A stretch of 7,701 nt of DNA from an uncultured Lachnospiraceae bacterium (GCA_902803355.1 CADCPP010000196.1:1-7701); one strand, 5' to 3'; counted from the stretch's first letter, positions 1-6,820 are shown. Notes: generated by a model from the letters alone, not told the origin. Made by a program: numbers and translations.

Positions 1-599
1 GCGCGCCGCGCGATGTCATCCGCGATGCGGAAGCCCACGTGCGTGATGTCGTCCATCAGCTTGTAGGGATTGGACTGAATGACGGAATAGAGGGTGTTGC
101 CGTAGCGTTCGTAGATCTTTACGGCAAGCGGTACGGAGATGCCGAACTGCTCCAGATACATCATGGCTTCGCGCATCTCGCGCTTGGCGATGATCTGCTC
201 CTGCATGAGCCTGGCCCCGTTTACAGAGATGCCCTTCACCTTGGCCAGCAGCTCCGGTTCTTCCTCCATGACCCTGAGTGCGTCGCCCTTGAATTTTTTG
301 ACGATGCGGGCAGCGAGCGCTGGCCCTACGCCCTTGATGATCCTGGAGGAGAGATAGCGCTCGATGGCGATCGCATCTTCCGGCATGAGCAGGGCAAAAT
401 GCTCCACTTCCAGCTGCTGCCCGTAGACGGGATGGGTAACATAAGAGCCCTCTGCCTCGATGGGCTCCCCGGGGCTTAGCTCCGGCAGGATGCCGACGAG
501 GGTCAGAAGGCCCTTTTCATCAGACACTTCCACAACGCTGTAGCCGTTTTCCGCGTTCCGGTGAATCACATGTTCAACGGTCCCGATCACTCGCGCCAT
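1..599 (-). CDS. recD2: RecD2-family SF1B DNA helicase, N-terminal part (cut by window edge)
   Basis: Reading the minus strand from ATG at 599-597 gives 199 uninterrupted codons that run off the left edge. The start MARVIGTVEHVIHRNAENGY matches the OB-like N-terminal domain of RecD2 (RecD-like helicases outside RecBCD). It is followed by helix-hairpin-helix segments: IKGVGPALAARIV at residues 88-100, VKGISVNGARLM at 121-132 and ITHVGFRIADDIA at 185-197. This N-terminal layout is typical of RecD2, a 5'-3' DNA helicase linked to repair and replication-fork maintenance in Firmicutes. The Walker A and later helicase motifs would lie beyond the edge and cannot be checked. An AAAGGA ribosome binding site sits about 6-7 bases before the ATG. 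The gene starts 46 bases after the mreB stop, with no terminator between, so co-transcription with mreB is likely. The assignment rests on motif and layout recognition only. Confidence 0.88.
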   Translation of the reverse strand, partial: MARVIGTVEHVIHRNAENGYSVVEVSDEKGLLTLVGILPELSPGEPIEAEGSYVTHPVYGQQLEVEHFALLMPEDAIAIERYLSSRIIKGVGPALAARIVKKFKGDALRVMEEEPELLAKVKGISVNGARLMQEQIIAKREMREAMMYLEQFGISVPLAVKIYERYGNTLYSVIQSNPYKLMDDITHVGFRIADDIARR

Positions 600-645
600 G
601 GAAGATCCTTTCTTTGTCTATTGATGATGAGGGAAATAGCTGTGC

Positions 646-1632
646 TTACAGGCTGATCCCCTTTTCCTGCATAAAGTCGAGGAAGCGGCCGGTGCCTTCG
701 GCAACGGCAGTGGTGGGAGATTCGGCCAGCATCGTGTTGATGCCGGTCTTTTCTTCAATGAGCTCGTCCAGCCCGGAGAGGAGAGCGCCTCCGCCGGTCA
801 TGACAATGCCCCGCTCATAGATATCCGAAGCCAGTTCGGGAGGGGTACGTTCCAGCACGCCGTGGATGGCTTCCACGATCTGCATGGCCGGATCATGCAG
901 GGCTTCCAGCATCTCATCGCTGGTGATGGTCATGGTTCTGGGCAGGCCGGTCGAAAGGTTGCGGCCCTTCACATCCATGGTCGTCGTTTCGGGGCGGGGA
1001 TAGGCGCAGCCGATGGTCATCTTGACCTCTTCCGCGGTGCGTTCCCCGATCAGGAGATTGTGCTTTTTGCGCATATAGCGGATGATGGCTTCGTCAAAGT
1101 CGTCGCCGGCCAGCTTGAGCGAGGTGCTGACCACGGTGCCGCCCAGCGAGATCACCGCGATGTCCGAGGTGCCGCCGCCGATATCTACGACCAGATTGCC
1201 GTAGGGCTGGGAGATATCGATCCCGGCGCCGATGGCAGCCGCGACCGGCTCTTCGATAATGGTCACCTCGCGCGCGCCGGCCTTGTAGGTGGCGTCTTCC
1301 ACAGCGCGCTTTTCGACTTCGGTCGCGCCGCTGGGAATGCAGACGCTGATGCGCGGCTTGCGGAGCGTACGGCGTCCCATGGCCTTGCTGATAAAGTACT
1401 TCAGCATTTTTTCCGTGACGATATAATCCGAAATGACGCCTTGACGCAGAGGACGGACCGCGGAGATATTGCCCGGCGTACGCCCGATCATCTTGCGGGC
1501 TTCTTCGCCGATCGCCATGATCTCCTGCGAATCGCGGTCGTAGGCCACGACGGTCGGTTCCTTCAGGACGATGCCTTTATCTTTTATATAAACCAGAATG
1601 CTGGCGGTACCCAGATCGATGCCGATATCCAT
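646..1632 (-). CDS. mreB: MreB/Mbl-type actin homologue, cell-shape protein
   Basis: 328 residues, full length for the family. MreB-type actins polymerise with ATP under the inner face of the membrane and guide the elongation machinery for peptidoglycan. Visible actin-fold motifs are phosphate-1 DIGIDLGTAS (residues 2-11), the EEP segment with the likely catalytic Glu (127-129), phosphate-2 DIGGGTSDIAV (150-160) and the adenosine motif TGGGALLSGL (279-288). The start is secure: GGGAG lies about 6 bases upstream and an in-frame TGA sits 16-18 bases before the ATG, so no longer N-terminus is possible. The protein begins directly at MDIGIDLGT and so lacks the short hydrophobic extension many MreB proteins use at the membrane. 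mreC and mreD are not adjacent. In this it resembles the stand-alone Mbl or MreBH paralogues, and which paralogue it is cannot be settled here. It is followed by recD2 on the same strand. Confidence 0.95.
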   Translation of the reverse strand: MDIGIDLGTASILVYIKDKGIVLKEPTVVAYDRDSQEIMAIGEEARKMIGRTPGNISAVRPLRQGVISDYIVTEKMLKYFISKAMGRRTLRKPRISVCIPSGATEVEKRAVEDATYKAGAREVTIIEEPVAAAIGAGIDISQPYGNLVVDIGGGTSDIAVISLGGTVVSTSLKLAGDDFDEAIIRYMRKKHNLLIGERTAEEVKMTIGCAYPRPETTTMDVKGRNLSTGLPRTMTITSDEMLEALHDPAMQIVEAIHGVLERTPPELASDIYERGIVMTGGGALLSGLDELIEEKTGINTMLAESPTTAVAEGTGRFLDFMQEKGISL

Positions 1633-1664
1633 AGAATTCTCCCTTTTTCACCCCAAAAGTGCAG

Positions 1665-1694
1665 AAAAAACGTTCCGCCCGCGGAGGCGGAACG
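1665..1694 (-). terminator. Intrinsic terminator between htpG and mreB
   Basis: A perfect 9-bp stem, CGTTCCGCC (1671-1679) with GGCGGAACG (1686-1694), encloses a 6-base loop. On the minus strand it is followed at once by six T residues (1670-1665). There is no T run on the plus side, so it works for minus-strand transcription. It lies about 78 bases after the htpG stop and 33 bases before the mreB ATG. It fits as the htpG terminator, but it also lies downstream of the best promoter candidate for mreB, so it may act as a leader terminator for mreB. Confidence 0.85.
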
Positions 1695-1716
1695 AGAAAA
1701 GCAGTTCAGTACATTT

Positions 1717-1745
1717 ATTTTAAAGGGTCAAAAAGCAAATGTAAA
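1717..1745 (-). promoter_or_regulatory. Candidate sigma-A promoter for mreB
   Basis: On the minus strand, TTTACA (1745-1740) and TAAAAT (1722-1717) are separated by exactly 17 bases, each box 5 of 6 to consensus. The predicted start is near 1710, which would give a leader of about 77 bases before the mreB ATG. No -10-like box is seen between the terminator at 1665-1694 and mreB. If this promoter is real, its transcript must pass through that terminator to reach mreB. The region is AT-rich, so a chance match is possible. Confidence 0.6.
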
Positions 1746-1771
1746 GAGGGAAAATAGCTTCTTTCCACGAT

Positions 1772-3769
1772 TTATTTGATCAGCTGCTGCATGATGGCCT
1801 GCGCGTTCGCGACGAAACGGGTCATTTCCTCAGGGGAAAGCGTCTTATGGCCAAGCAGGGCCAGATCGTAGAGCTGTTCGGCAATCAGCGCCGCGTTTTT
1901 GCTCTTCGGATGCGCCATCAGATACTGCACCAGCTCATTGCCGCTGTTCAGGATCAGGGTCTGATCGGTGGGCAGCTCCGCTTCGTTTAAGCCGTACATC
2001 TTCATCATCTCGTTCATGCGGCGGGATTCTTCCGAAAGCGTCATCATGGAGGCCACGGAAGCGTCCTTAAAGTGCTGCACGCCAAGCTTGAGCTTATCGT
2101 CATTTAAGGTCTTGCGGAAGAATTCGGTCAGCTGCTCGGTCTGTGCCTTGGCATCTTCCTCACTCATTTCCTCGGTAAAGGCCTTGTCCACGGCTGAATC
2201 GATGCGGCAGAATTTGTAATCCGGATACTGCTGCTCCAGATGGGTCACGAAGGGCTCATCGATGGCGTGGTCAAACAGAAGCGCGTTCAAGCCTTCCTTC
2301 CGGAACATCTGCACGAAGCCGGCCTGCTGCGCGGCATCGGTCACGTAGTAGATGACCGTGCGCTCATCCTTGTATTCCTCAGGCTTTTCATCGGCTTTTT
2401 CGGCGCCATCTTCGCTGCCGGAGGCTTCGGCCTTTTCGGCGCTTTCACCTTCCGCAGCGGGCTTTTCTTCATCTTTCTTCGCCTTGCCGTGCGCTTCCAG
2501 GTACTCGTCAAGAGAGGTATATTTGCCGTCCAGATCTTTGTAGATGATGGCCTTCTTCATCTTGTCGGAGAACTTGTTGTCCTTAAGGCAGCCGTACTTG
2601 ATGAAGGGATGGATATCCTCCCAGTACTTCTCGTAGTTTTCGCGTTCCACATTGAACATGCCGGTGAGCTTGTCCGCCACCTTCTTGGTGATGTAATCGG
2701 AGATCTTCTTCACGAAGCCGTCGTTCTGCAGGGCGCTCCGGGAGACGTTCAGCGGCAGATCCGGGCAGTCGATCACGCCCTTAAGCAGCAGAAGATATTC
2801 CGGGATGACTTCCTTGATGTTGTCCGCGATGAAGACCTGATTGCTGTACAGCTTCACCACGCCTTGCGCCGGTTCGGTCTCCAGATTCAGCTTCGGGAAG
2901 TACAGGATGCCCTTTAGATTGAAGGGGTAATCCATGTTCAGGTGGATCCAGAAGAGCGGTTCCTTCCAGTCATTGAAGACCTTGCGGTAGAATGCTTTGT
3001 ATTCCTCATCCGTGCAGGCGGAAGGGGTCTTCTGCCAGAGCGGCTCGGTGTCATTTAAAGGCTTCGGGGCTTCCGGCTCCTGGACCGTTTCGCTGCCATC
3101 CTCGTTCCTCACGGTCTTCGGCTCCTCCGGCTTCTTGTCCGGATTCGTCAGATAGATCGGATAGGGCATGAAGGCGCAGTATTTCTGCAGCACCTCGCGG
3201 GCGCGCCATTCGTTGCAGAACTCCGTGGAATCATCCGACAGATACAGGGTCACCGTGGTGCCGCGCTGCGTGCGGTCTCCGGCCTCAAGCGAGTAGCTCA
3301 CGCCGCCCTCGGATTCCCAGTGGACCGGCTCCGCGCCGTCCTGCCAGGAGAGGGTATCGATGGTCACCTTGTCCGCCACCATGAAGGCGGAGTAGAAGCC
3401 CAGGCCGAAGTGGCCGATGATCTGGTCTTCGCTCGCCTTGTCCTTATAGGTGTTCAGGAAGTCTGAGGCGCCGGAGAAGGCGATGTCGTTGATGTATTTT
3501 TTGACTTCCTCCGCGGTCATGCCGAGACCGTTGTCGCTGAAGCTTAAGATCTTATTGCTGCTGTCGGCCACCACGTCGATGCGCAGTTCCTGCTCCGGAT
3601 CAAGGCTGGTCTCCCCCATCAGCTCCAGCTTTTTCAGCTTGGTGATGGCGTCGCAGCCGTTGGAGATCATCTCCCGGAAGAAGATATCATGGTCGGAATA
3701 GAGCCATTTTTTAATGATCGGAAACATATTTTCCGAGTTCATGGTCAGATTGCCGTGTTCGGTATTCAT
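1772..3769 (-). CDS. htpG: Molecular chaperone HtpG (bacterial Hsp90)
   Basis: 665 residues, longer than the roughly 620-630 usual for HtpG. Hsp90 is a dimeric cytosolic ATPase that remodels client proteins. The GHKL ATPase domain is clear: FREMISNGCD (31-40) carries the catalytic Glu33 and Asn37, SDNGLGM (78-84) carries the nucleotide-contact Asp79, GHFGLGFYSAFM (119-130) is the glycine-rich lid segment, and GTTVTLYL (170-177) completes the site. The middle domain shows LPLNVSR (338-344), with the Arg that reaches the ATP phosphate in the family. The C-terminal dimerisation part is present and there is no MEEVD tail. Two charged low-complexity stretches account for the extra length: about 209-240 at the N/middle junction and about 428-468, rich in Lys, Glu and Ala. 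AAGGA lies 6 bases before the ATG. A consensus promoter and a CIRCE operator lie upstream, which suggests heat-shock control by HrcA. Confidence 0.97.
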   Translation of the reverse strand: MNTEHGNLTMNSENMFPIIKKWLYSDHDIFFREMISNGCDAITKLKKLELMGETSLDPEQELRIDVVADSSNKILSFSDNGLGMTAEEVKKYINDIAFSGASDFLNTYKDKASEDQIIGHFGLGFYSAFMVADKVTIDTLSWQDGAEPVHWESEGGVSYSLEAGDRTQRGTTVTLYLSDDSTEFCNEWRAREVLQKYCAFMPYPIYLTNPDKKPEEPKTVRNEDGSETVQEPEAPKPLNDTEPLWQKTPSACTDEEYKAFYRKVFNDWKEPLFWIHLNMDYPFNLKGILYFPKLNLETEPAQGVVKLYSNQVFIADNIKEVIPEYLLLLKGVIDCPDLPLNVSRSALQNDGFVKKISDYITKKVADKLTGMFNVERENYEKYWEDIHPFIKYGCLKDNKFSDKMKKAIIYKDLDGKYTSLDEYLEAHGKAKKDEEKPAAEGESAEKAEASGSEDGAEKADEKPEEYKDERTVIYYVTDAAQQAGFVQMFRKEGLNALLFDHAIDEPFVTHLEQQYPDYKFCRIDSAVDKAFTEEMSEEDAKAQTEQLTEFFRKTLNDDKLKLGVQHFKDASVASMMTLSEESRRMNEMMKMYGLNEAELPTDQTLILNSGNELVQYLMAHPKSKNAALIAEQLYDLALLGHKTLSPEEMTRFVANAQAIMQQLIK

Positions 3770-3832
3770 AAAGAGTCCTTCTTTCTCTGTAAATTGCTCG
3801 GGAACGGATCTGCTTTCCGCATTCCGAGACAG

Positions 3833-3860
3833 ATTATAGCACGGTAAGACAGGATGTCAA
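3833..3860 (-). promoter_or_regulatory. Consensus sigma-A promoter of htpG
   Basis: On the minus strand, TTGACA (3860-3855) and TATAAT (3838-3833) are both perfect consensus boxes, with a 16-base spacer that ends in TGC, giving an extended -10. The predicted start is near 3826, which leaves a leader of about 57 bases with an AAGGA ribosome binding site. So strong a promoter implies high expression when not repressed. Confidence 0.9.
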
Positions 3861-3867
3861 GCCGAAA

Positions 3868-3894
3868 ATAGCACTCAGCAGAAAAGAGTGCTAA
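3868..3894. promoter_or_regulatory. CIRCE operator (predicted HrcA binding site)
   Basis: The inverted repeat reads ATAGCACTC, nine bases, GAGTGCTAA. The consensus CIRCE is TTAGCACTC-N9-GAGTGCTAA, so the left half matches 8 of 9, the right half 9 of 9, and the spacer is exactly nine. CIRCE is the known operator of the HrcA repressor, which controls groE and dnaK in many Firmicutes. Here it lies between two divergent promoters: 7 bases above the htpG -35 box (3855-3860) and 12 bases above the -35 box of the plus-strand operon (3907-3912). It covers roughly -42 to -68 for htpG and -48 to -74 for the other, further upstream than most CIRCE sites. Confidence 0.93.
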
Positions 3895-3906
3895 CAAAAA
3901 CATGGC

Positions 3907-3935
3907 TTGCTTTTTCCCGGCGCATAGGGTAAAAT
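3907..3935 (+). promoter_or_regulatory. Candidate sigma-A promoter of the metallophosphoesterase-scpAB-trmK operon
   Basis: TTGCTT (3907-3912) and TAAAAT (3930-3935) are separated by 17 bases. The predicted start is near 3942, only about 20 bases before the ATG at 3963. The -35 box is weaker than that of the divergent htpG promoter. It is the only reasonable plus-strand promoter seen in 3770-3962. Confidence 0.7.
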
Positions 3936-3962
3936 AATGCGGAAATTTACGCAGGAGGCTTT

Positions 3963-4778
3963 ATGCGTTACCCCTACGAAGATACCATTTACGAGATCCC
4001 GGTACCCGGCTTTCAGCCAGGGGATCGTTTTCGTATGGCGCTGCTGGCCGACCTGCATAACTGCGCGTTTGATGAAGTGCTGAGAAGGCTTGATGAGGCC
4101 AGGCCTGAGCTTGTGCTCTGCGCGGGCGATATGATCAACTGCCCGAGGTTCCCCAGAAAGCCGGCCTGGGACAACGCGCTGTCCTTTTACCGGGAACTTG
4201 CGAAACGTTTTCCGGTGTATGCGGTGAGAGGCAATCACGAAGAACGCTGGAAGGATGCGAAGGATGAGTCTCTGCGCGAAGGCTATGAGGCTTTCTGCGG
4301 GGAGCTTTCGGAGATGAAGATCGAACTTCTGGATAACCGCATCGTAAAGATAAAGGCCTGCGGCACAGCGCTGAACCTTGCGGGCTTAAGTCCGGACCGC
4401 TTCAGCTACCGCGGCGTCGCCAAGGGAATGCGCATGCTGCCCAAAGGAACGGCGGAGAGCCTGCTCGGGGAGAAGCCGGAAGGCTTTACCGTGGCAGTGT
4501 CGCATACGCCAAACACCATAGAGGATCTTGCTGCCTGGGGCGCGGATCTTGTCTGCAGCGGCCATATCCACGGCGGGATCATGCGGCCGGGGCACAAAAC
4601 GGGACTGATCGGGCCGGGACTTCAGTTCCTTCCGCCCTATACCAAGGGGAGATATCAGAGCGGCAAGACCACGCTGCTTCTCAGCGCGGGGCTGGGAGAG
4701 CATTCCCTGCCTGTGCGGATCGGAAATCCCAGACAGATCATCTACGCGGATCTGACGGAGGCACCTCATGGACTATAA
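3963..4778 (+). CDS. Calcineurin-like metallophosphoesterase, substrate unknown
   Basis: 271 residues with the full metal-binding signature of the calcineurin-like phosphoesterase fold: ADLHN (Asp30, His32), GDM (Asp56), GNHE (Asn91, His92), His181 and GHIHGG (His201, His203). The order and the C-terminal part (LGEHSLPVRIGNPRQIIYADL, in which GLG and PVR stand out) resemble the YkuE-like group of Firmicute phosphoesterases. Many of those begin with a membrane segment or a Tat signal. This one starts with a short polar stretch and shows neither, so it is probably cytosolic. The substrate cannot be told from the sequence; phospholipid, nucleotide and protein phosphates are all possible in this superfamily. 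The start is supported by AGGAGG at 3953-3958, although the spacing of 4 bases is short. It is the first gene of the operon and its end overlaps scpA by 11 bases. Confidence 0.9.
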   Translation: MRYPYEDTIYEIPVPGFQPGDRFRMALLADLHNCAFDEVLRRLDEARPELVLCAGDMINCPRFPRKPAWDNALSFYRELAKRFPVYAVRGNHEERWKDAKDESLREGYEAFCGELSEMKIELLDNRIVKIKACGTALNLAGLSPDRFSYRGVAKGMRMLPKGTAESLLGEKPEGFTVAVSHTPNTIEDLAAWGADLVCSGHIHGGIMRPGHKTGLIGPGLQFLPPYTKGRYQSGKTTLLLSAGLGEHSLPVRIGNPRQIIYADLTEAPHGL

Positions 4779-5511
4779 TTTCAAACTGGAGAGCTTTGAG
4801 GGCCCCCTGGACCTGCTGCTCCATCTGATCGAAAAGAATAAAGTCGATATTTACGATATCCCCATTGCCCTGATCACGGAGCAGTATCTGGAAGCCATCG
4901 CGCAGATGCCGGACAAGGACCTGGATTCCATGAGCGAGTTCCTGCTTATGGCTTCGACGCTTCTGGAGATCAAGGCGCGCATGCTGCTGCCGCGTGAGGA
5001 AGAAGAGGAAGAAGAGGGCGATCCCAGGGCGGAACTGGTTGCCCGCCTTCTGGAATATAAAAAATACAAGCTCCTTTCGGCCCAGATGCGGTCTTTGGAA
5101 GAGGGAAGCGATAAACTCTGGTACCGCGAGCAGGATCTGCCGCAGGAGGTGGCAAAGTACAAGCCTCCCGTGGACCTGGATCATCTGCTGAAGAATGAGA
5201 CGGCGGAGAAGCTGCAGCGCATTTTTGATGAGATCATGCGGCGCCAGTCCGACCGTACGGACGAGGTCCATTCCCACTTCGGCGAGATCGAGCGGGAAGC
5301 GGTGCAGATCGGCGACCGGCTGGATTATGTGAAGGAGAGGGTCAGAAAACCCGGCCGGCACTCGTTCCGGAGCCTGCTCGGCAGCTCTGCGACCAAGCTG
5401 GAGATCGTCATCACTTTCCTGGCTATTCTGGAACTGATCAAGACCGGTGAGATCCGCCTGTCGGAAGACAGCACGAGAGACGATTTTACCCTGGAGGATA
5501 ATGCGGCATGA
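4768..5511 (+). CDS. scpA: Segregation and condensation protein A (kleisin of SMC-ScpAB)
   Basis: 247 residues, the usual length. ScpA is the kleisin that bridges the heads of the SMC dimer and, with ScpB, forms the bacterial condensin needed for chromosome folding and segregation. The N-terminal SMC-neck-binding region is typical: FEGPLDLLLHLIEKNKVDIYDIPI begins at residue 10, followed by the helix with FLLMASTLLEIKARMLLP (58-75). Seven consecutive Glu residues (77-83) before GDPRAEL are common at this point in ScpA. The middle links to ScpB. The C-terminal winged helix is seen at about 208-240 (TKLEIVITFLAILELIKTGEI). GGAGG lies 6 bases before the ATG, inside the end of the metallophosphoesterase gene. 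The stop overlaps the scpB start (ATGA), which suggests coupled translation of the two partners. Confidence 0.97.
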   Translation: MDYNFKLESFEGPLDLLLHLIEKNKVDIYDIPIALITEQYLEAIAQMPDKDLDSMSEFLLMASTLLEIKARMLLPREEEEEEEGDPRAELVARLLEYKKYKLLSAQMRSLEEGSDKLWYREQDLPQEVAKYKPPVDLDHLLKNETAEKLQRIFDEIMRRQSDRTDEVHSHFGEIEREAVQIGDRLDYVKERVRKPGRHSFRSLLGSSATKLEIVITFLAILELIKTGEIRLSEDSTRDDFTLEDNAA

Positions 5512-6104
5512 CGCGCGAAGCGATTTTAGAAGGAATACTCTTTGCCATGGGCGGCGCCGTGGAGCGCGAAGCGCTTGCGGAAGCCATGGAGATCACGCCG
5601 GAGGAGGTCGAAGAGGCCGCCGCCGCGTTAAAGGCGTCCTATGAGGAAGGCGAACGCGGCATCCGTCTGATCCGCCTCGGCGAAGCCTACCAGCTCTGCA
5701 GCGCGGAGGGCTGCTATGAGACGCTCATCAAGCTGGCCTCGCATCCGAAGCAGCCGGTGCTGACGGACGTGGTGCGGGAGACGCTGGCGATCATTGCCTA
5801 CAAGCAGCCCGTCACCAAGGGCGAGATCGAACGGATCCGCGGCGTTTCCAGCGATCACGCGGTGAACCGCCTGGTGGAATTCGGCCTCGTGGAAGAAAAA
5901 GGCCGCCAGAACTCACCGGGCAGGCCGATCCTGTTCGGCACTACGGAAGAGTTTCTGCGGCGCTTCCAGATCGAAGGCTGCGAGAGCCTGCCGGAGCTGG
6001 ATGCCGAGCAGCTGGCGGATATCGAGCTGCAGGTGGAGAGCGAAACGGCCAGCGCGGAAGCGGCCGAGCGAGAGCAGCAGGAAATGGTGAAGGTGGAGAT
6101 CTGA
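5508..6104 (+). CDS. scpB: Segregation and condensation protein B (SMC-ScpAB partner)
   Basis: 198 residues, normal for ScpB, which dimerises and binds the middle of ScpA in the condensin complex. It has two winged-helix domains: one at about 1-78 (AILEGILFAMGGAVERE) and one at about 84-155. The second holds the strongest family signature: ETLAIIAYKQPVTKGEIERI (91-110), then RGVSSDHAVNRLVEFGLVEE (111-130) and GRPILFGTTEEFLRRF (138-153). The tail after residue 160 is acidic and Glu/Ala-rich and is probably disordered. It starts within the scpA stop by a 4-base ATGA overlap and ends in TGATG with trmK, so all three genes should be translated from one message. Confidence 0.97.
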   Translation: MTREAILEGILFAMGGAVEREALAEAMEITPEEVEEAAAALKASYEEGERGIRLIRLGEAYQLCSAEGCYETLIKLASHPKQPVLTDVVRETLAIIAYKQPVTKGEIERIRGVSSDHAVNRLVEFGLVEEKGRQNSPGRPILFGTTEEFLRRFQIEGCESLPELDAEQLADIELQVESETASAEAAEREQQEMVKVEI

Positions 6105-6820
6105 TGCAGCTGTCTGACCGGCTGGAAAAACTGATGGAACTTGCGGGGCGCGGCGTATGCGCGGCGGATATCGGGACGGATCACGCTTTTGTCCCGGCGG
6201 AGCTGGTGCGGCGCGGCGCTTTTTCGCGCGCGGTCGCATCGGACGTGCGTAAGGGACCGCTTAAGAGCGCCGAGGCGCATATCCGGCAGGCCGGGCTTTC
6301 GGAAAAGATCGAGCTCAGGCTCGGGGACGGGCTGAGCGTGCTTTCCCCCGGTGAAGCCGATGTGATCCTCATGAGCGGCATGGGCGGCGCGCTGATGAAA
6401 CGCCTGCTTCGCGAGGGAGAGGCGGCGGCAAAGGCGGCCGGGCGCCTGATCTTATCGCCTCAGTCCGAGATACCCGCATTCCGCAGCTCCTTGCAGGAAA
6501 ACGGCTTTGCGATCACGCAGGAGGCCGCCGTCTTTGAAGACGGAAAGTTCTACTTCTTTATGGCCGCGCAGCCCGGCAGACAGGAAGCCTGGACGGGCGC
6601 GGACAGACTGTACGGAAAGTACCTTCTGGAAGAAGGCGGCGAGGTGATCCGGGCCTATCTTGCCAAGCGGAAAACGCTGCTGGAAGGCATTCTGAGCGAT
6701 CTTCAGAAGGCAGAAGGCACAAGGACGCAGGCAAGGCGCAGAGAGGCGGAAGAAGAGCTCCGCCTCACGGAAGAAGCCTTAAGATGCATGGCGGAAAGGC
6801 CGTCCGGCCCAGGGGAATAA
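6104..6820 (+). CDS. trmK: tRNA (adenine-22-N1) methyltransferase TrmK
   Basis: 238 residues, the usual TrmK length. TrmK uses S-adenosylmethionine to make m1A at position 22 of the tRNA D-loop region. The N-terminal Rossmann-fold domain shows the family-specific SAM motif ADIGTDHAFVP (21-31), then ASDVRKGPLKSAE (45-57), RLGDGL (72-77), the substrate-pocket segment SGMGG (91-95) and LILSPQSE (115-122). The C-terminal part from about 180 to 230 is charged and heptad-like and fits the coiled coil that helps TrmK bind tRNA. Its ATG overlaps the scpB stop by one base. No separate promoter is seen, so it is the last gene of the operon. The following region holds a terminator hairpin. Confidence 0.94.
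   Translation: MQLSDRLEKLMELAGRGVCAADIGTDHAFVPAELVRRGAFSRAVASDVRKGPLKSAEAHIRQAGLSEKIELRLGDGLSVLSPGEADVILMSGMGGALMKRLLREGEAAAKAAGRLILSPQSEIPAFRSSLQENGFAITQEAAVFEDGKFYFFMAAQPGRQEAWTGADRLYGKYLLEEGGEVIRAYLAKRKTLLEGILSDLQKAEGTRTQARRREAEEELRLTEEALRCMAERPSGPGE

Noticed and set aside
39..479. Plus-strand open frame of 146 codons at the left edge
   Set aside because: It lies opposite the recD2 reading frame, whose N-terminal and helix-hairpin-helix motifs are clear.
862..1779. Long plus-strand open frame of 305 codons opposite mreB
   Set aside because: It lies antisense to a complete, motif-rich mreB. Its translation has no recognisable domain, and it extends over the mreB promoter and terminator. 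Long antisense frames are expected in GC-rich coding DNA.
2240..2917. Plus-strand open frame of 225 codons opposite htpG
   Set aside because: The hydrophobic, Val/Leu/Phe-rich translation is what results from reading the complement of Lys/Glu-rich HtpG codons. No ribosome binding site or domain supports it.
3862..3896. Alternative minus-strand promoter overlapping CIRCE (TTAGCA, 18 bases, TATTTT)
   Set aside because: It would give the usual CIRCE geometry, but both boxes match only 4 of 6 and the downstream TTGACA/TATAAT promoter is perfect. It is kept only as a possibility for start-site mapping.
4996..5016. Run of Glu codons in scpA as a possible repeat expansion
   Set aside because: A poly-Glu stretch before the DPR motif is common in ScpA proteins, and the codons are a mix of GAA and GAG.
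4738..5361. Minus-strand open frame of 207 codons opposite scpA
   Set aside because: It is antisense to scpA, which is full length with clear family motifs. The frame is a shadow with no independent support.
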